Shown here: piece after piece, positions 1 through 7,861 of the stretch
Layout: every line of letters begins with the position of its first letter
How positions within the stretch are numbered: position 1 is the first letter of the stretch
DNA from: Ruania rhizosphaerae
GTDB taxonomy: Bacteria > Actinomycetota > Actinomycetes > Actinomycetales > Beutenbergiaceae
Assembly: GCF_009805705.1 (NCBI RefSeq)
Contig: NZ_VSMB01000016.1
Span: 1-64,000, forward strand
Direction of reading: 5' to 3'
DNA length: 64,000 nt
Position numbers and translations under genes: made by a program
Notes under the pieces: generated by a model
The model's database searches: none
What the model was told of the DNA's origin: nothing
What the model saw: only the letters and a program-made list of their open reading frames with translations

Positions 1-96
1 CAACCACCCACCCTCACACGGTCACTTCTGTTGCACTGACCATATGAATCCGCCGCTGCAGACGCCGAACAAGTCAGCGCTCGACCTGTGAGAAAC

Positions 97-112
97 TGGT
101 ACTAACGTACTA
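97..112. promoter_or_regulatory. Probable TetR operator upstream of the SMR gene
   Basis: An imperfect palindrome, TNGTAC-N4-GTACNA, ends 16 nt before the SMR start codon and just before a GGAGG ribosome binding site (119-123). A -10-like TACTAT overlaps its right half, so a bound repressor would block transcription. The TetR gene lies directly downstream of the SMR gene, which makes it the likely ligand-responsive regulator. The rest of bases 1-96 holds no supportable gene. Confidence 0.5.
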
Positions 113-128
113 TTCTTCGGAGGAAGCC

Positions 129-521
129 ATGGCATGGGTCGTGTTGATCGTCTCGGGCATGTTGGAGACGGCGTGGGCGACGAGCCTGAAGGCGTCGGAG
201 GGGTTCACGCGCCTGTGGCCGACGGTGATCTTCGCCGTCACGCTCGCCGCGAGCATGGCCGGGCTGGCCTACGCCCTGCGGACCCTCCCGGTCGGCACGG
301 CCTACGCCGTCTGGGTGGGGATCGGTGCCAGCCTGACGGCGATCATCGGGATGATCTGGCTCGCGGAGGGGGTGAGCGTGCTCAAGATCGTCTCGCTCGT
401 GCTGATCGTCGCCGGCGTGATTGGGCTCAACCTCGCCGGTGGAGGGCACACGGGCGGGCAGGAGAACGCTCCGGCGGACGCGCAGGCTGTCGTCGAGAGC
501 GCTGAGAGCGAACGGGACTGA
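129..521 (+). CDS. Small multidrug resistance (SMR) exporter, Gdx/SugE-like
   Basis: A 130-residue, four-helix inner-membrane protein of the SMR family, which works as a proton-coupled dual-topology dimer. The essential membrane glutamate is visible as E13 in the first helix (GMLETAWATSLK), and the conserved PVGTAYAVW turn begins helix 3. That turn followed by GIGA resembles guanidinium exporters (Gdx/SugE) more than EmrE, although the helix 1-2 loop EGFTRLWP is also found in EmrE, so the substrate is uncertain. A hydrophilic tail of about 25 residues follows helix 4. GGAGG lies 5 nt before the ATG. The TetR gene starts 12 bp downstream, so the two probably form one self-regulated unit. No paired SMR partner is adjacent. 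Confidence 0.85.
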   Translation: MAWVVLIVSGMLETAWATSLKASEGFTRLWPTVIFAVTLAASMAGLAYALRTLPVGTAYAVWVGIGASLTAIIGMIWLAEGVSVLKIVSLVLIVAGVIGLNLAGGGHTGGQENAPADAQAVVESAESERD

Positions 522-533
522 GAGCGAGAGGCA

Positions 534-1082
534 ATGACCATGCAGGTCAAAGGGCGCCAGCGTCATAGTCAGCTGGTGCAGGCTGCCGTCGGCCTGCTGC
601 TGGAGCAGGGGCCCGGTGCCCTGACGCACCGCGCCGTCGCCGCCCGGGCAGGATGCTCGCTCTCAGCCACCACCTACTACTTCGCCTCACTGACCGACCT
701 GGCAGCCGCGGCTGGTACCGAGGTGGTGGGCCGGTGGGCGGACCAGGCCGAGGCCGTCGCAGCCAGGGTGAATGAGCACACCGGCCGGCAGGAACGCATC
801 GCCGCCGCGGTGGAAGCGCTGCTGCCCGCCGCCGACCGGGTCCGTGGCCACTACGAGCACCTCGCTGGAGCCGGCCGGAGCACCGCGGTCGCGGCTGCCT
901 ACGCTGACGGGCGCTCCCGGGTGGACGCAGCGATCGCCCGGATCGTCGGACCGCTTGGACTGGATCCGGCGATCGCCGTGGCGATCATCGACGGAGCTGC
1001 CGTCAGTGCGCTCAGTGAGGGCCGGGATCCCGCCGCGCTGGCTCGTGACCTGCTCGCGGCGGTGTGCCGGCCACGGGAGTGA
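534..1082 (+). CDS. TetR-family transcriptional regulator
   Basis: A 182-residue protein with an N-terminal TetR helix-turn-helix (about residues 12-55). The recognition helix region reads AGCSLSATTYYFASLTDL, a variant of the usual GVSxGTLYxHFxSK pattern. The C-terminal ligand-binding half is helical and not specific enough to name an effector. It follows the SMR gene by 12 bp and probably represses it through the palindrome at 97-112. The ATG at 534 is preceded by a purine-rich GAGAG stretch. The 116 bp downstream, up to menC, hold only the menC promoter. Confidence 0.85.
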   Translation: MTMQVKGRQRHSQLVQAAVGLLLEQGPGALTHRAVAARAGCSLSATTYYFASLTDLAAAAGTEVVGRWADQAEAVAARVNEHTGRQERIAAAVEALLPAADRVRGHYEHLAGAGRSTAVAAAYADGRSRVDAAIARIVGPLGLDPAIAVAIIDGAAVSALSEGRDPAALARDLLAAVCRPRE

Positions 1083-1186
1083 GCTTTCCGGGCCGACCGA
1101 GCGCCAGCCGCAGTCCCCGGCAAGGACACAGCGTGGAACTGGAGTCCGTGCCTGGAGCCTGTGTCGGCGCGCGCCGGCAGTCCGCA

Positions 1187-1199
1187 TAGGCTGGTCCGG
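1187..1199 (+). promoter_or_regulatory. Probable leaderless promoter of menCD
   Basis: A TAGGCT hexamer (1187-1192) fits the actinobacterial -10 pattern TANNNT and lies 6 nt before the GTG start of menC, which places the transcript start at the start codon itself. No ribosome binding site is visible, which fits a leaderless mRNA. No convincing -35 box was found. Confidence 0.5.
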
Positions 1200-2146
1200 T
1201 GAGGCGAGCGACGTACTCGATCGGGCTCCGGACCCGGTTCCGTGGCCTGCGCCAGCGCGATGGGATGCTCATCGAAGGTGAGGCAGGGTGGGGTGAGTTC
1301 TCCCCGTTCTGGGAGTACGACGCCGTGGAGTCGCGCGCATGGTGGGCTGCCGCCCGCGAAGCGGCAGACCTACCATTTCCCGACCCGGTCCGATCCAGCA
1401 TCCCGGTGAACGTCACCGTCCCGGCCACCACCCCCGAGCGCGCTCACGCGATCGTCATCGGCAGTGGCGGATGCCGGACCGCGAAGGTCAAGGTGGCTGA
1501 GCCCGGTCAGGATCTCGCCGCCGAGCAGGCACGCCTCGAAGCGGTCCGTGACGCGCTCGGCCCTCACGGGAAGATCCGGATCGATGCCAACGGCGCGTGG
1601 GATCTGGACGAGGCGATCTACCGTCTGCCGATCCTGGACCGGGCCGCACAGGGCCTCGAATACGCCGAGCAGCCCTGCGCGACCGTCGGCGATCTTGCGG
1701 CCCTGCGACGCCGCGGGGACGTTCCGATCGCCGCCGACGAGTCGATCCGCCGCGCCGAGGATCCCTACGAGGTGGCCCGTCGGGAGGCCGCTGACGTCGT
1801 GGTGCTCAAGGTGCAGCCGCTCGGCGGGGTGCGTGCTGCGCTGCGCATTGCCGAGCAGATCGGGCTGCCGGTCGTGGTCTCCTCTGCGCTGGAGACCTCG
1901 GTCGGGATCGCCGCCGGGGTGGCGCTGGCCGCCGCTCTGCCCGAGCTCTCCCATGCGTGCGGCCTCGCGACGGTGCACTTGTTCCATGACGACGTCGCCG
2001 ACGCCCCCTTGCTGCCCACGGCGGGCGAGCTGGACGTGCGCCGCGTGGCGCCGTCACCGGATCGTCTCGCCGCGCTCGCGGCTCCCGCGGAGCTGGCACA
2101 ACGGTGGCAGGGGCGGTTGGCGGACGTGACAGGATCGCCGTCATGA
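1199..2146 (+). CDS. menC: o-Succinylbenzoate synthase
   Basis: A 315-residue enolase-superfamily enzyme that dehydrates SHCHC to o-succinylbenzoate in menaquinone synthesis. The active-site set is complete: the KVK pair (K96, K98), metal ligands D129 (RIDANG), E157 (YAEQP) and D180 (AADES), and the opposing base K204 (LKVQPLGG). Length is normal for actinobacterial MenC. The GTG start was chosen because the protein begins at the expected place and a -10 box sits just upstream. The stop codon overlaps the menD start (ATGA), so the two genes are translationally coupled. Confidence 0.93.
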   Translation: MRRATYSIGLRTRFRGLRQRDGMLIEGEAGWGEFSPFWEYDAVESRAWWAAAREAADLPFPDPVRSSIPVNVTVPATTPERAHAIVIGSGGCRTAKVKVAEPGQDLAAEQARLEAVRDALGPHGKIRIDANGAWDLDEAIYRLPILDRAAQGLEYAEQPCATVGDLAALRRRGDVPIAADESIRRAEDPYEVARREAADVVVLKVQPLGGVRAALRIAEQIGLPVVVSSALETSVGIAAGVALAAALPELSHACGLATVHLFHDDVADAPLLPTAGELDVRRVAPSPDRLAALAAPAELAQRWQGRLADVTGSPS

Positions 2147-3792
2147 GTCCCTCTGCCGCCCGGGCACGAGTCCTCGTGAGCGCCCTCGTGGCCAGTGGTG
2201 TGCGCGACGTCGTGCTCGCGCCGGGCTCCCGTAGCGCACCGCTGGCCTATGCCCTGCATGCCGCCGAGCGCGCCGGCTGGCTCCAACTGCACGTGCGCAT
2301 CGACGAACGCTCGGCCGCCTTCGTGGCGCTCGGGATCGCCCGGCATCGTCCCGCGGCCGTGGTGACGACCTCCGGGACCGCGGTCGCCAATCTGTATCCT
2401 GCGGTGCTCGAGGCTGCTCACAGTGGACTGCCGTTGCTGGCGATCACCGCCGACCGGCCGCACGAGCTGCGCGGGGTCGGTGCGAACCAGACCACCGACC
2501 AGGTCAAGCTCTTCGGCAGCGCTGTCCGGTACTTCGCCGAGCTGCCCGCCGATGACGATGCCCCGGGCCGTGGGATCGACACCGTCACCACCCGCGCGGT
2601 GCTGGCCGCCACCGGCGCCCGGACCCGCGCCCCGGGGCCGGCGCATCTGAATGTCGCCTTCCGCGATCCGCTGGTCCCCGACGGCGAGTGGTCGCCCGGT
2701 GCCGTGCCCGGACCGCTCCAGGTGGTCGCCTCGGCGGGCGGGGCGCCGGTCGAGCTGCCGCGAGGGCCGCGCACGGTGGTCGTCGCCGGTGACGGGGCCG
2801 CGAGGGTGGCCGATCCCGGGACTGTGGCCGGGTGGGGGTGGCCGGTGATCGCCGAACCGTCCTCCGGCTTGTGCCACGTCCCGACGGCGGTGCTCGCCGG
2901 CCGTATCGCCGTGGAGGTGTTAGGGGCTGGGGTTGAGCGAGTGGTCGTGCTGGGCAGACCGACGCTGAGCCGCCCGGTGGGCCGGCTACTCGCGCGCACC
3001 GAAGTCGAGGTGCTGGTGGCCAGTGGATCAGCGGACTGGACCGATGTGGCCGGCACCGCGCAGCGGGTGGTCGACGGGATCTCGCCGACCGGGCACGCGG
3101 GTGAGGCGGAGCAGGTCTGGACGGCCCGGTGGCTGCGCGCATCGGCTGCCGCCGCGCGAGTGCTCGACCGGCCACGGGAGCTGGACGGACCTGCCGTGGC
3201 CGCGGCTGTGCTGCGTGCGGGGGGCACGGTGCTGCTCGGTGCGTCGATGGCCGTCCGCGATGCCGATCTGGTCTGCGCCGATGAGGTGCGGACCATCCAG
3301 GTCTTTGCCAACCGTGGCCTGGCGGGCATTGATGGAACTCTCTCCACCGGTGCCGGCCTTGCGCTTGCCACCGGCCGGCCGGTGCGAGTGCTGGTCGGCG
3401 ACCTGACCTTCCAGCACGATCTGGGAGGACTCGCCCGAGGTCCGCTCGAGGCCGAGGTGGACCTGCAGGTGATCGTCCTCAACGATGACGGCGGGTCCAT
3501 CTTCGCGACACTGGAGCACGGAGAACGTGCCGAGACCTTCGACCGCATCTTCCGGACGCCGCAGGGACTCGACCTCGAGTCATTGGCGACCGGCTTCGGC
3601 GTCCGCTACACCGAGGTGGTCGACGCCGAGCACCTCGCCGGAGTTCTCGCCTCGCCGATCAGTGGTCGCAGCGTGGTGGAGGTGCGCCTCGACGGAGCCA
3701 CGGCCCGGGAGCGCAACCAGCGGCTGAGCGACAGCATCCGATCCGCAGTGGCTGCCGCTGCGGACGAAAGTGACGGGAATACTGCCACGTAG
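2143..3792 (+). CDS. menD: SEPHCHC synthase (MenD)
   Basis: A 549-residue thiamine diphosphate enzyme that joins 2-oxoglutarate-derived succinic semialdehyde to isochorismate, the first committed menaquinone step. The N-terminal half has the typical APGSRSAPLA motif and glutamate E55 (IDERSAAF), which should activate the cofactor. The ThDP/Mg motif runs from about residue 419 (GDLTFQHD) to NDDGGSIF. The ATG at 2143 overlaps the menC stop and has AGGA 8 nt upstream; a GTG 39 nt earlier in the same frame is a less likely start. The last 30 coding bases form the left arm of a long inverted repeat. menF, which supplies isochorismate, lies 1.6 kb away on the other strand. Confidence 0.95.
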   Translation: MSPSAARARVLVSALVASGVRDVVLAPGSRSAPLAYALHAAERAGWLQLHVRIDERSAAFVALGIARHRPAAVVTTSGTAVANLYPAVLEAAHSGLPLLAITADRPHELRGVGANQTTDQVKLFGSAVRYFAELPADDDAPGRGIDTVTTRAVLAATGARTRAPGPAHLNVAFRDPLVPDGEWSPGAVPGPLQVVASAGGAPVELPRGPRTVVVAGDGAARVADPGTVAGWGWPVIAEPSSGLCHVPTAVLAGRIAVEVLGAGVERVVVLGRPTLSRPVGRLLARTEVEVLVASGSADWTDVAGTAQRVVDGISPTGHAGEAEQVWTARWLRASAAAARVLDRPRELDGPAVAAAVLRAGGTVLLGASMAVRDADLVCADEVRTIQVFANRGLAGIDGTLSTGAGLALATGRPVRVLVGDLTFQHDLGGLARGPLEAEVDLQVIVLNDDGGSIFATLEHGERAETFDRIFRTPQGLDLESLATGFGVRYTEVVDAEHLAGVLASPISGRSVVEVRLDGATARERNQRLSDSIRSAVAAAADESDGNTAT

Positions 3793-3835
3793 GTCGCTGA
3801 CGGCACGACGTGGCACTATTCCCGTCAGTTTCATC
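3763..3835. repeat. 28-bp inverted repeat across the menD stop codon
   Basis: The left arm is 3763-3790, inside the 3' end of menD, and the right arm is 3808-3835; 25 of 28 positions pair, with a 17-nt loop that contains the stop codon. It could form a very stable hairpin and is the best candidate terminator for menCD. It has no T-run. An arm lying inside coding sequence is unusual. Confidence 0.8.
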
Positions 3836-3848
3836 CGTCAGTTTCATC
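3823..3848 (+). repeat. 13-bp perfect tandem duplication
   Basis: CGTCAGTTTCATC occurs twice head to tail (3823-3835 and 3836-3848). The first copy is the outer end of the right arm of the inverted repeat beginning in menD, so the second copy is a duplicated arm end. The remaining 90 bp before htrA hold a strong ribosome binding site and presumably the htrA promoter, which I cannot place. Confidence 0.85.
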
Positions 3849-3938
3849 CGGCATGGCGCTCAGCAAGTTCCCAGGTTCCCTCCAGCGCGGCGACAGGTCC
3901 GCGTCGTCTCATGGAGTCATCACCGCAAGGGAGGAACC

Positions 3939-5348
3939 ATGAACGAGTACGACCGTGACCAGCCCGGCCACACCCCGCAGCCCAACCCCTATTCGCAGCC
4001 AGCGGCTCAGCCCCCGGCCGCTCAGCATCCAGCCATGCCGCAGCAGTCGCCGCAGCCGACTGCGCCGAACCATCCGCAGAATCCCCAGCAAGCTGCGCAG
4101 CATCCGTGGCGCTCGCACGAACCGCTCTTCGCCAGCCCCAACCCCTACACCTGGCAGCACCCGACCCACGCGGCCGACACGGGTCGCCAGGCCCCGCAGG
4201 GTGCAGGCGAGGGCGGAGGAGCCTCGCCTGATGAAACCGCGCTGAACCAGGCGCCGCGAGGCAAGCGGCAGCGCCCGTGGTTGATGGTCGGCACCGCCGC
4301 GACGCTCGCTGCGGTGCTGGCCAGCGGTGGTACGGCAGCCGTCCTGCAGAACACCCAAGGTGATGCGGGCCTGACGCAGGTGACGTCGTCGGGAACGACG
4401 GTTGCCCCGGCCTCGGACGGTAGTGCCGACTGGCAGGCCGTCGCCGAGACGGTCCGGCCCAGCGTGGTCGCCATCTCGGCGCGGTCGCAGGCGGGCCAAG
4501 GTGCCGGTTCAGGCGTGATCATCGATGCCGGTTCCGGATACGTGCTCACGAACAACCATGTGGTCGAGGGAGCTCAGCAGCTTGCCGTGACCCTCAGCGA
4601 CGGCAGGATGTACGCCGCCGAGATCGTCGGTACGGACGCCGCCACCGATCTGGCGGTGCTGCAGCTGCAGGAGGCTCCGGACGACCTCGTCGAGGCGACA
4701 CTGGGAACGTCCGGTGAGCTGGCCGTCGGTCAGGACGTCATGGCCGTCGGTAACCCGCTCGGCCTCGACTCCACGGTGACCACCGGCATCATCTCCGCGC
4801 TCGACCGGCCGGTGAGCACCGCCGACCAGAGTTCGCGTCAGATGGTGGTCACCAACGCGATCCAGATCGATGCCGCCATCAATCCCGGCAACTCCGGGGG
4901 CCCGCTGTTCGACTCGGCCGGGCACGTCATCGGCATCACCTCCTCGATCGCCACCGACGGTGCCTCCAGCGGCAGCATCGGACTCGGATTCGCCATCCCG
5001 GTCGACCTCGCTGCCGATATCGCCGATCAGCTGGTCACCGACGGTTCGGCCGAGCACGCCTACCTCGGCGTGACGCTTTCGGACGAGACAGTCTCCTCCG
5101 GCGGGGTCACCCGCACCGGTGCCGCGATCGAACAGGTGCTCGAGGGGACGCCGGCCGCACAGGCCGGGCTGCAGCAAGGTGACGTGATCGTCCAGATCGA
5201 CGACGACGCCGTCGGCGGGGCCAGTTCGCTCACCGGGTACGTGCGCACGTACGACTCGGGTGACTCGGTGGCGCTGACTGTGGTTCGCGACGGCCAGACG
5301 CAGACGGTCGACGTGACCTTGGCAGCGCGTGAGGACGTCACTTCCTGA
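3939..5348 (+). CDS. htrA: Membrane-anchored HtrA/DegP-like serine protease with PDZ domain
   Basis: A 469-residue protein with four parts: a Pro/Gln-rich cytoplasmic tail (1-110), one transmembrane helix (about 113-137), a trypsin-like domain, and a C-terminal PDZ domain (about 375-465). The catalytic triad is visible as H207 (TNNHVVEG), D237 (ATDLAVLQL) and S319 (NPGNSGGPLF). Family members degrade or refold damaged proteins outside the membrane and respond to envelope stress. The ATG at 3939 was chosen for its strong AAGGGAGG site; an in-frame ATG at 3810 would start inside the menD hairpin. It is convergent with menF, and the two genes share a bidirectional terminator. Confidence 0.93.
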   Translation: MNEYDRDQPGHTPQPNPYSQPAAQPPAAQHPAMPQQSPQPTAPNHPQNPQQAAQHPWRSHEPLFASPNPYTWQHPTHAADTGRQAPQGAGEGGGASPDETALNQAPRGKRQRPWLMVGTAATLAAVLASGGTAAVLQNTQGDAGLTQVTSSGTTVAPASDGSADWQAVAETVRPSVVAISARSQAGQGAGSGVIIDAGSGYVLTNNHVVEGAQQLAVTLSDGRMYAAEIVGTDAATDLAVLQLQEAPDDLVEATLGTSGELAVGQDVMAVGNPLGLDSTVTTGIISALDRPVSTADQSSRQMVVTNAIQIDAAINPGNSGGPLFDSAGHVIGITSSIATDGASSGSIGLGFAIPVDLAADIADQLVTDGSAEHAYLGVTLSDETVSSGGVTRTGAAIEQVLEGTPAAQAGLQQGDVIVQIDDDAVGGASSLTGYVRTYDSGDSVALTVVRDGQTQTVDVTLAAREDVTS

Positions 5349-5364
5349 CGCGCGTCCGGTGCAC

Positions 5365-5426
5365 AACTGACGGCTCACGGCGATCCCGTGCCTCATGTGG
5401 CACGGAGTCTCCCGGGGCCGTCAGTT
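5365..5426. terminator. Bidirectional terminator between htrA and menF
   Basis: Nested perfect inverted repeats: the outer arms AACTGACGGC (5365-5374) and GCCGTCAGTT (5417-5426), and the inner arms CCGTGCC (5386-5392) and GGCACGG (5399-5405). It fills the spacer between two convergent genes, so it can serve both strands. Confidence 0.7.
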
Positions 5427-5437
5427 CGGTACGCCTC

Positions 5438-6736
5438 TCAGCCGCCGAGCGCGGTCCGCATCGGTTCCAGCTTGGCCTCCGACTCGGCGATCTCCGCCTC
5501 CGGGTCGGAGGCCGCCACGATGCCGCATCCGGCGAACAGCCGCAGTGACCGGCCGTCGGGGGCGACTTCCGCCGAGCGCAGCGCGATCCCCCACTCGCCG
5601 TCGCCGTCGGCCCCGATCCAGCCCACGGGCCCGGCGTAACGCGCCCGGTCCATCCGCTCGTGCCGGCCGATCACCTCGGCCGCTGTCTCGGTGGGTGTAC
5701 CGCACACGGCTGCCGTCGGATGCAGTGCCGCTGCGACCTGGAGGGAGGACATGCCGCTGTGCTCGTCGTCCAGCACGGCCGTGACGTCGGTGGCCAGGTG
5801 CATGACGTTCGGCAGATGCAGGACGAACGGCGCATCCGGGGCGTTGGTCGACGCGGCGTACGGCTCCAGCGAGCGAGTCAGCGAGTCGACAGCGAACTCG
5901 TGCTCTTCCAGGTCCTTCGAGGAGCGCGCCAAGGATGCTGCCCGCGCGAGGTCCGCCTCATCGTCACCGGTGCGCTGGATCGTCCCGGCCAGCACGCGCG
6001 AGGAGAGCAGTCCCCGTTCACGGCGCACCAGCAGCTCCGGGGTCGCACCCACGAGCGAGTCGACGGCGAACGTCCAGCACATCGGATAGTCGGCCGCGAG
6101 CGTGGCCAGCAGGTCGCGCACGTCCAACGGTCCGTCGAGCTGCGCCGTCACGTCCCGGGCCATCACGACCTTCGAGACGTCACCGGAGCGGATCAGGCTG
6201 ACGACCTCGCCGACAGCCTCGCCCCAGCGGGTCGCGCCGAGTGCGCCATCGGCGTAGGTGACCCCGGGCCGGGGGAGACGCTCCTGCCGGGCCGTGCGCA
6301 ACGCCGTCGGGTTGGGCGGAGGCTGTAATTCGGAGGCCGAGGTGATAGTGGTCAACCAGGCATCGCACCCGCGGCGCCCGGCCACTACCCGTGGAACGAC
6401 GAGTGCGCCGCCGGCGGCGGAGTCGGCGGCGAAAGCGAAGGAGCCGAAGGCGATCGGGCCGGTCCCGGGCTGACGGATCTCGTCGCGTACGACCATGTGT
6501 GCGGCGAGTTCCCGCCAGCGGCGATCGGCCTCGGCGAAGCGGTCCGCACCGGAGGTTTCGATCCGGAGCGCCTCACCCCATCCCACGACCCCTTCACCCT
6601 TGCGCACCCAGGCGAGAGCGTCGGCGGGGCCGGCGGAGGGGAGGAGGTCGAACAGGTCGCCGATCGCCTGCGCGGGTACGGAGATGGTGCGCGCGAGCAG
6701 GGTCGGTGGCCACGGGTCCACGGCGGCGTCTGTCAT
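5438..6736 (-). CDS. menF: Isochorismate synthase
   Basis: A 432-residue chorismate-binding enzyme that converts chorismate to isochorismate, the substrate of MenD. The conserved C-terminal catalytic region is complete, with ATPELLVRR, LHPTAAVCGTP, RYAGPVGW and the final AGCGIVAASDPEAE block. The N-terminal third is variable, as is normal for the family. Salicylate-making or siderophore EntC relatives look alike, but the surrounding menaquinone genes favour MenF. It reads away from the methyltransferase gene, with 88 bp of shared upstream region, and converges on htrA. Confidence 0.92.
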   Translation of the reverse strand: MTDAAVDPWPPTLLARTISVPAQAIGDLFDLLPSAGPADALAWVRKGEGVVGWGEALRIETSGADRFAEADRRWRELAAHMVVRDEIRQPGTGPIAFGSFAFAADSAAGGALVVPRVVAGRRGCDAWLTTITSASELQPPPNPTALRTARQERLPRPGVTYADGALGATRWGEAVGEVVSLIRSGDVSKVVMARDVTAQLDGPLDVRDLLATLAADYPMCWTFAVDSLVGATPELLVRRERGLLSSRVLAGTIQRTGDDEADLARAASLARSSKDLEEHEFAVDSLTRSLEPYAASTNAPDAPFVLHLPNVMHLATDVTAVLDDEHSGMSSLQVAAALHPTAAVCGTPTETAAEVIGRHERMDRARYAGPVGWIGADGDGEWGIALRSAEVAPDGRSLRLFAGCGIVAASDPEAEIAESEAKLEPMRTALGG

Positions 6737-6812
6737 CGTTTGTCAGCCTATTCCGCACCGGCAGCGTGAGCGTCGCCAGGGCTGGTGATGCTGGTCACGC
6801 GGTCGGGTGCGC

Positions 6813-6824
6813 GATGATGGAGGT
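6813..6824 (+). promoter_or_regulatory. Possible -10 box giving a leaderless methyltransferase mRNA
   Basis: GATGAT (6813-6818) lies exactly 6 nt before the ATG at 6825. A GGAGG at 6819-6823 is only 1 nt from the start codon, too close to act as a normal ribosome binding site, so a leaderless start is the simpler reading. Confidence 0.35.
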
Positions 6825-7520
6825 ATGTCACGAGCCAGCCTGGCCAAGGATCCGCGCGAGGTCGCGGGCATGTTCGACGGCGTCGCCCCCGCGTACGACC
6901 TCACCAACGACGTGCTGTCGATGGGGATGGATCGGTTATGGCGGCGCCGCACCCGTGAGGCCGTGGGTGCCGAGCCCGGCCAGCGGGTGCTCGACCTCGC
7001 TGCGGGGACGGGCACCTCGAGCGAGCCCTACGCCGACGCCGGAGTCGACGTCGTGCCCTGCGACTTCTCGGCCGGGATGGTTGCGGTGGGCAAGCGGCGG
7101 CGCCCGGACCTGGACTTCGTCGTCGGGGACGCCACGGCGCTGCCCTTCGCGGACGAGGTCTTCGATGCCGTCACCATCTCCTTCGGGTTGCGCAACGTCG
7201 TGGACACGACGGCGGCACTCGCCGAGATGTTCCGGGTCACCAGACCGGGTGGCCGGCTGGTGATCTGCGAGTTCTCCACCCCGCCGAACGCTGCGTGGCG
7301 CGGGATGTACGGCCTCTATCGCGATCGTGTGCTGCCCCGGGTGGCGTCCATGGTGAGCTCCAACACCGACGCCTACTCGTATCTCTCGGAGTCGATCGCG
7401 GACTGGCCGGACCAGCGCGCACTGGCCGCGTTGCTGCACCAGGCCGGGTGGCGCCGCGTCGCCTACCGCAACCTCACGGGCGGGATCGTCGCGCTGCACC
7501 GGGCGACGCGTCCGGTCTGA
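6825..7520 (+). CDS. menG: Demethylmenaquinone methyltransferase (MenG/UbiE)
   Basis: A 231-residue SAM-dependent methyltransferase that carries out the last ring step of menaquinone synthesis. The N-terminal family signature [16 protein letters not shown] (17-32), the SAM-binding LDLAAGTG (56-63) and the downstream [10 protein letters not shown] block are all present. The ATG at 6825 was preferred to one 18 nt upstream because the family signature then sits at its usual distance from the N terminus. Upstream and divergent is menF; downstream, after a 341-bp spacer, is the MenJ-like reductase. Confidence 0.93.
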   Translation: MSRASLAKDPREVAGMFDGVAPAYDLTNDVLSMGMDRLWRRRTREAVGAEPGQRVLDLAAGTGTSSEPYADAGVDVVPCDFSAGMVAVGKRRRPDLDFVVGDATALPFADEVFDAVTISFGLRNVVDTTAALAEMFRVTRPGGRLVICEFSTPPNAAWRGMYGLYRDRVLPRVASMVSSNTDAYSYLSESIADWPDQRALAALLHQAGWRRVAYRNLTGGIVALHRATRPV

Positions 7521-7650
7521 GTCGCCGCTGACTCCCGCGAGTACGAGGCGCCGGCATCGCTCACGATCTGGTGCGTGAGTTCGCCGTGTATCGGCCATGA
7601 GGCCCGGGTTCGGGTGAGGGATTCCCGCCCAGAACGCCTGGATCCGTGAG

Positions 7651-7702
7651 GGCCCGAATTACGGCACTTGGCCGTAACAAAAAATCGGCGGAAACTCGGG
7701 CC
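7651..7702. promoter_or_regulatory. Nested perfect inverted repeats upstream of menJ-nuo
   Basis: The inner arms TTACGGC (7659-7665) and GCCGTAA (7671-7677) enclose a 5-nt loop. The outer arms GGCCCGA (7651-7657) and TCGGGCC (7696-7702) enclose the inner hairpin and a CAAAAAA run. It may be the menG terminator, a leader RNA structure, or a protein-binding palindrome for the respiratory operon. It does not match the Rex or NsrR sites I know. It lies in the 341-bp spacer 7521-7861, which otherwise holds no gene. Confidence 0.55.
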
Positions 7703-7744
7703 AAACCGGGTGCTGCCGTGGTCTCGCACACGCCCCGGTCGGGG

Positions 7745-7750
7745 TAGCCT
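7745..7750 (+). promoter_or_regulatory. Candidate -10 box for menJ-nuo
   Basis: TAGCCT fits TANNNT and would start a transcript near 7757, about 105 nt before the chosen menJ start. No clear -35 box is visible, so this is tentative. Confidence 0.3.
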
Positions 7751-7861
7751 AGGCACCGAGAACCGACCCGCCGATGCAGGTTCGGGACTCAGCCGTGGCC
7801 GCGTGCAGGCTCAGTGGGCTCGGTGGTACTTCGATTCAACGACGACACAGGGTGGGAGACC

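Noticed and set aside
63-84. Sequence resembling the right arm of the dispersed palindrome
   Set aside because: Only about 18 of 22 bases match one arm and no partner arm lies upstream, so chance similarity or a dead remnant cannot be told apart.
1-128. Possible guanidine riboswitch before the SMR gene
   Set aside because: The 128 nt available show no ykkC-type conserved segments, and a TetR operator explains control better.
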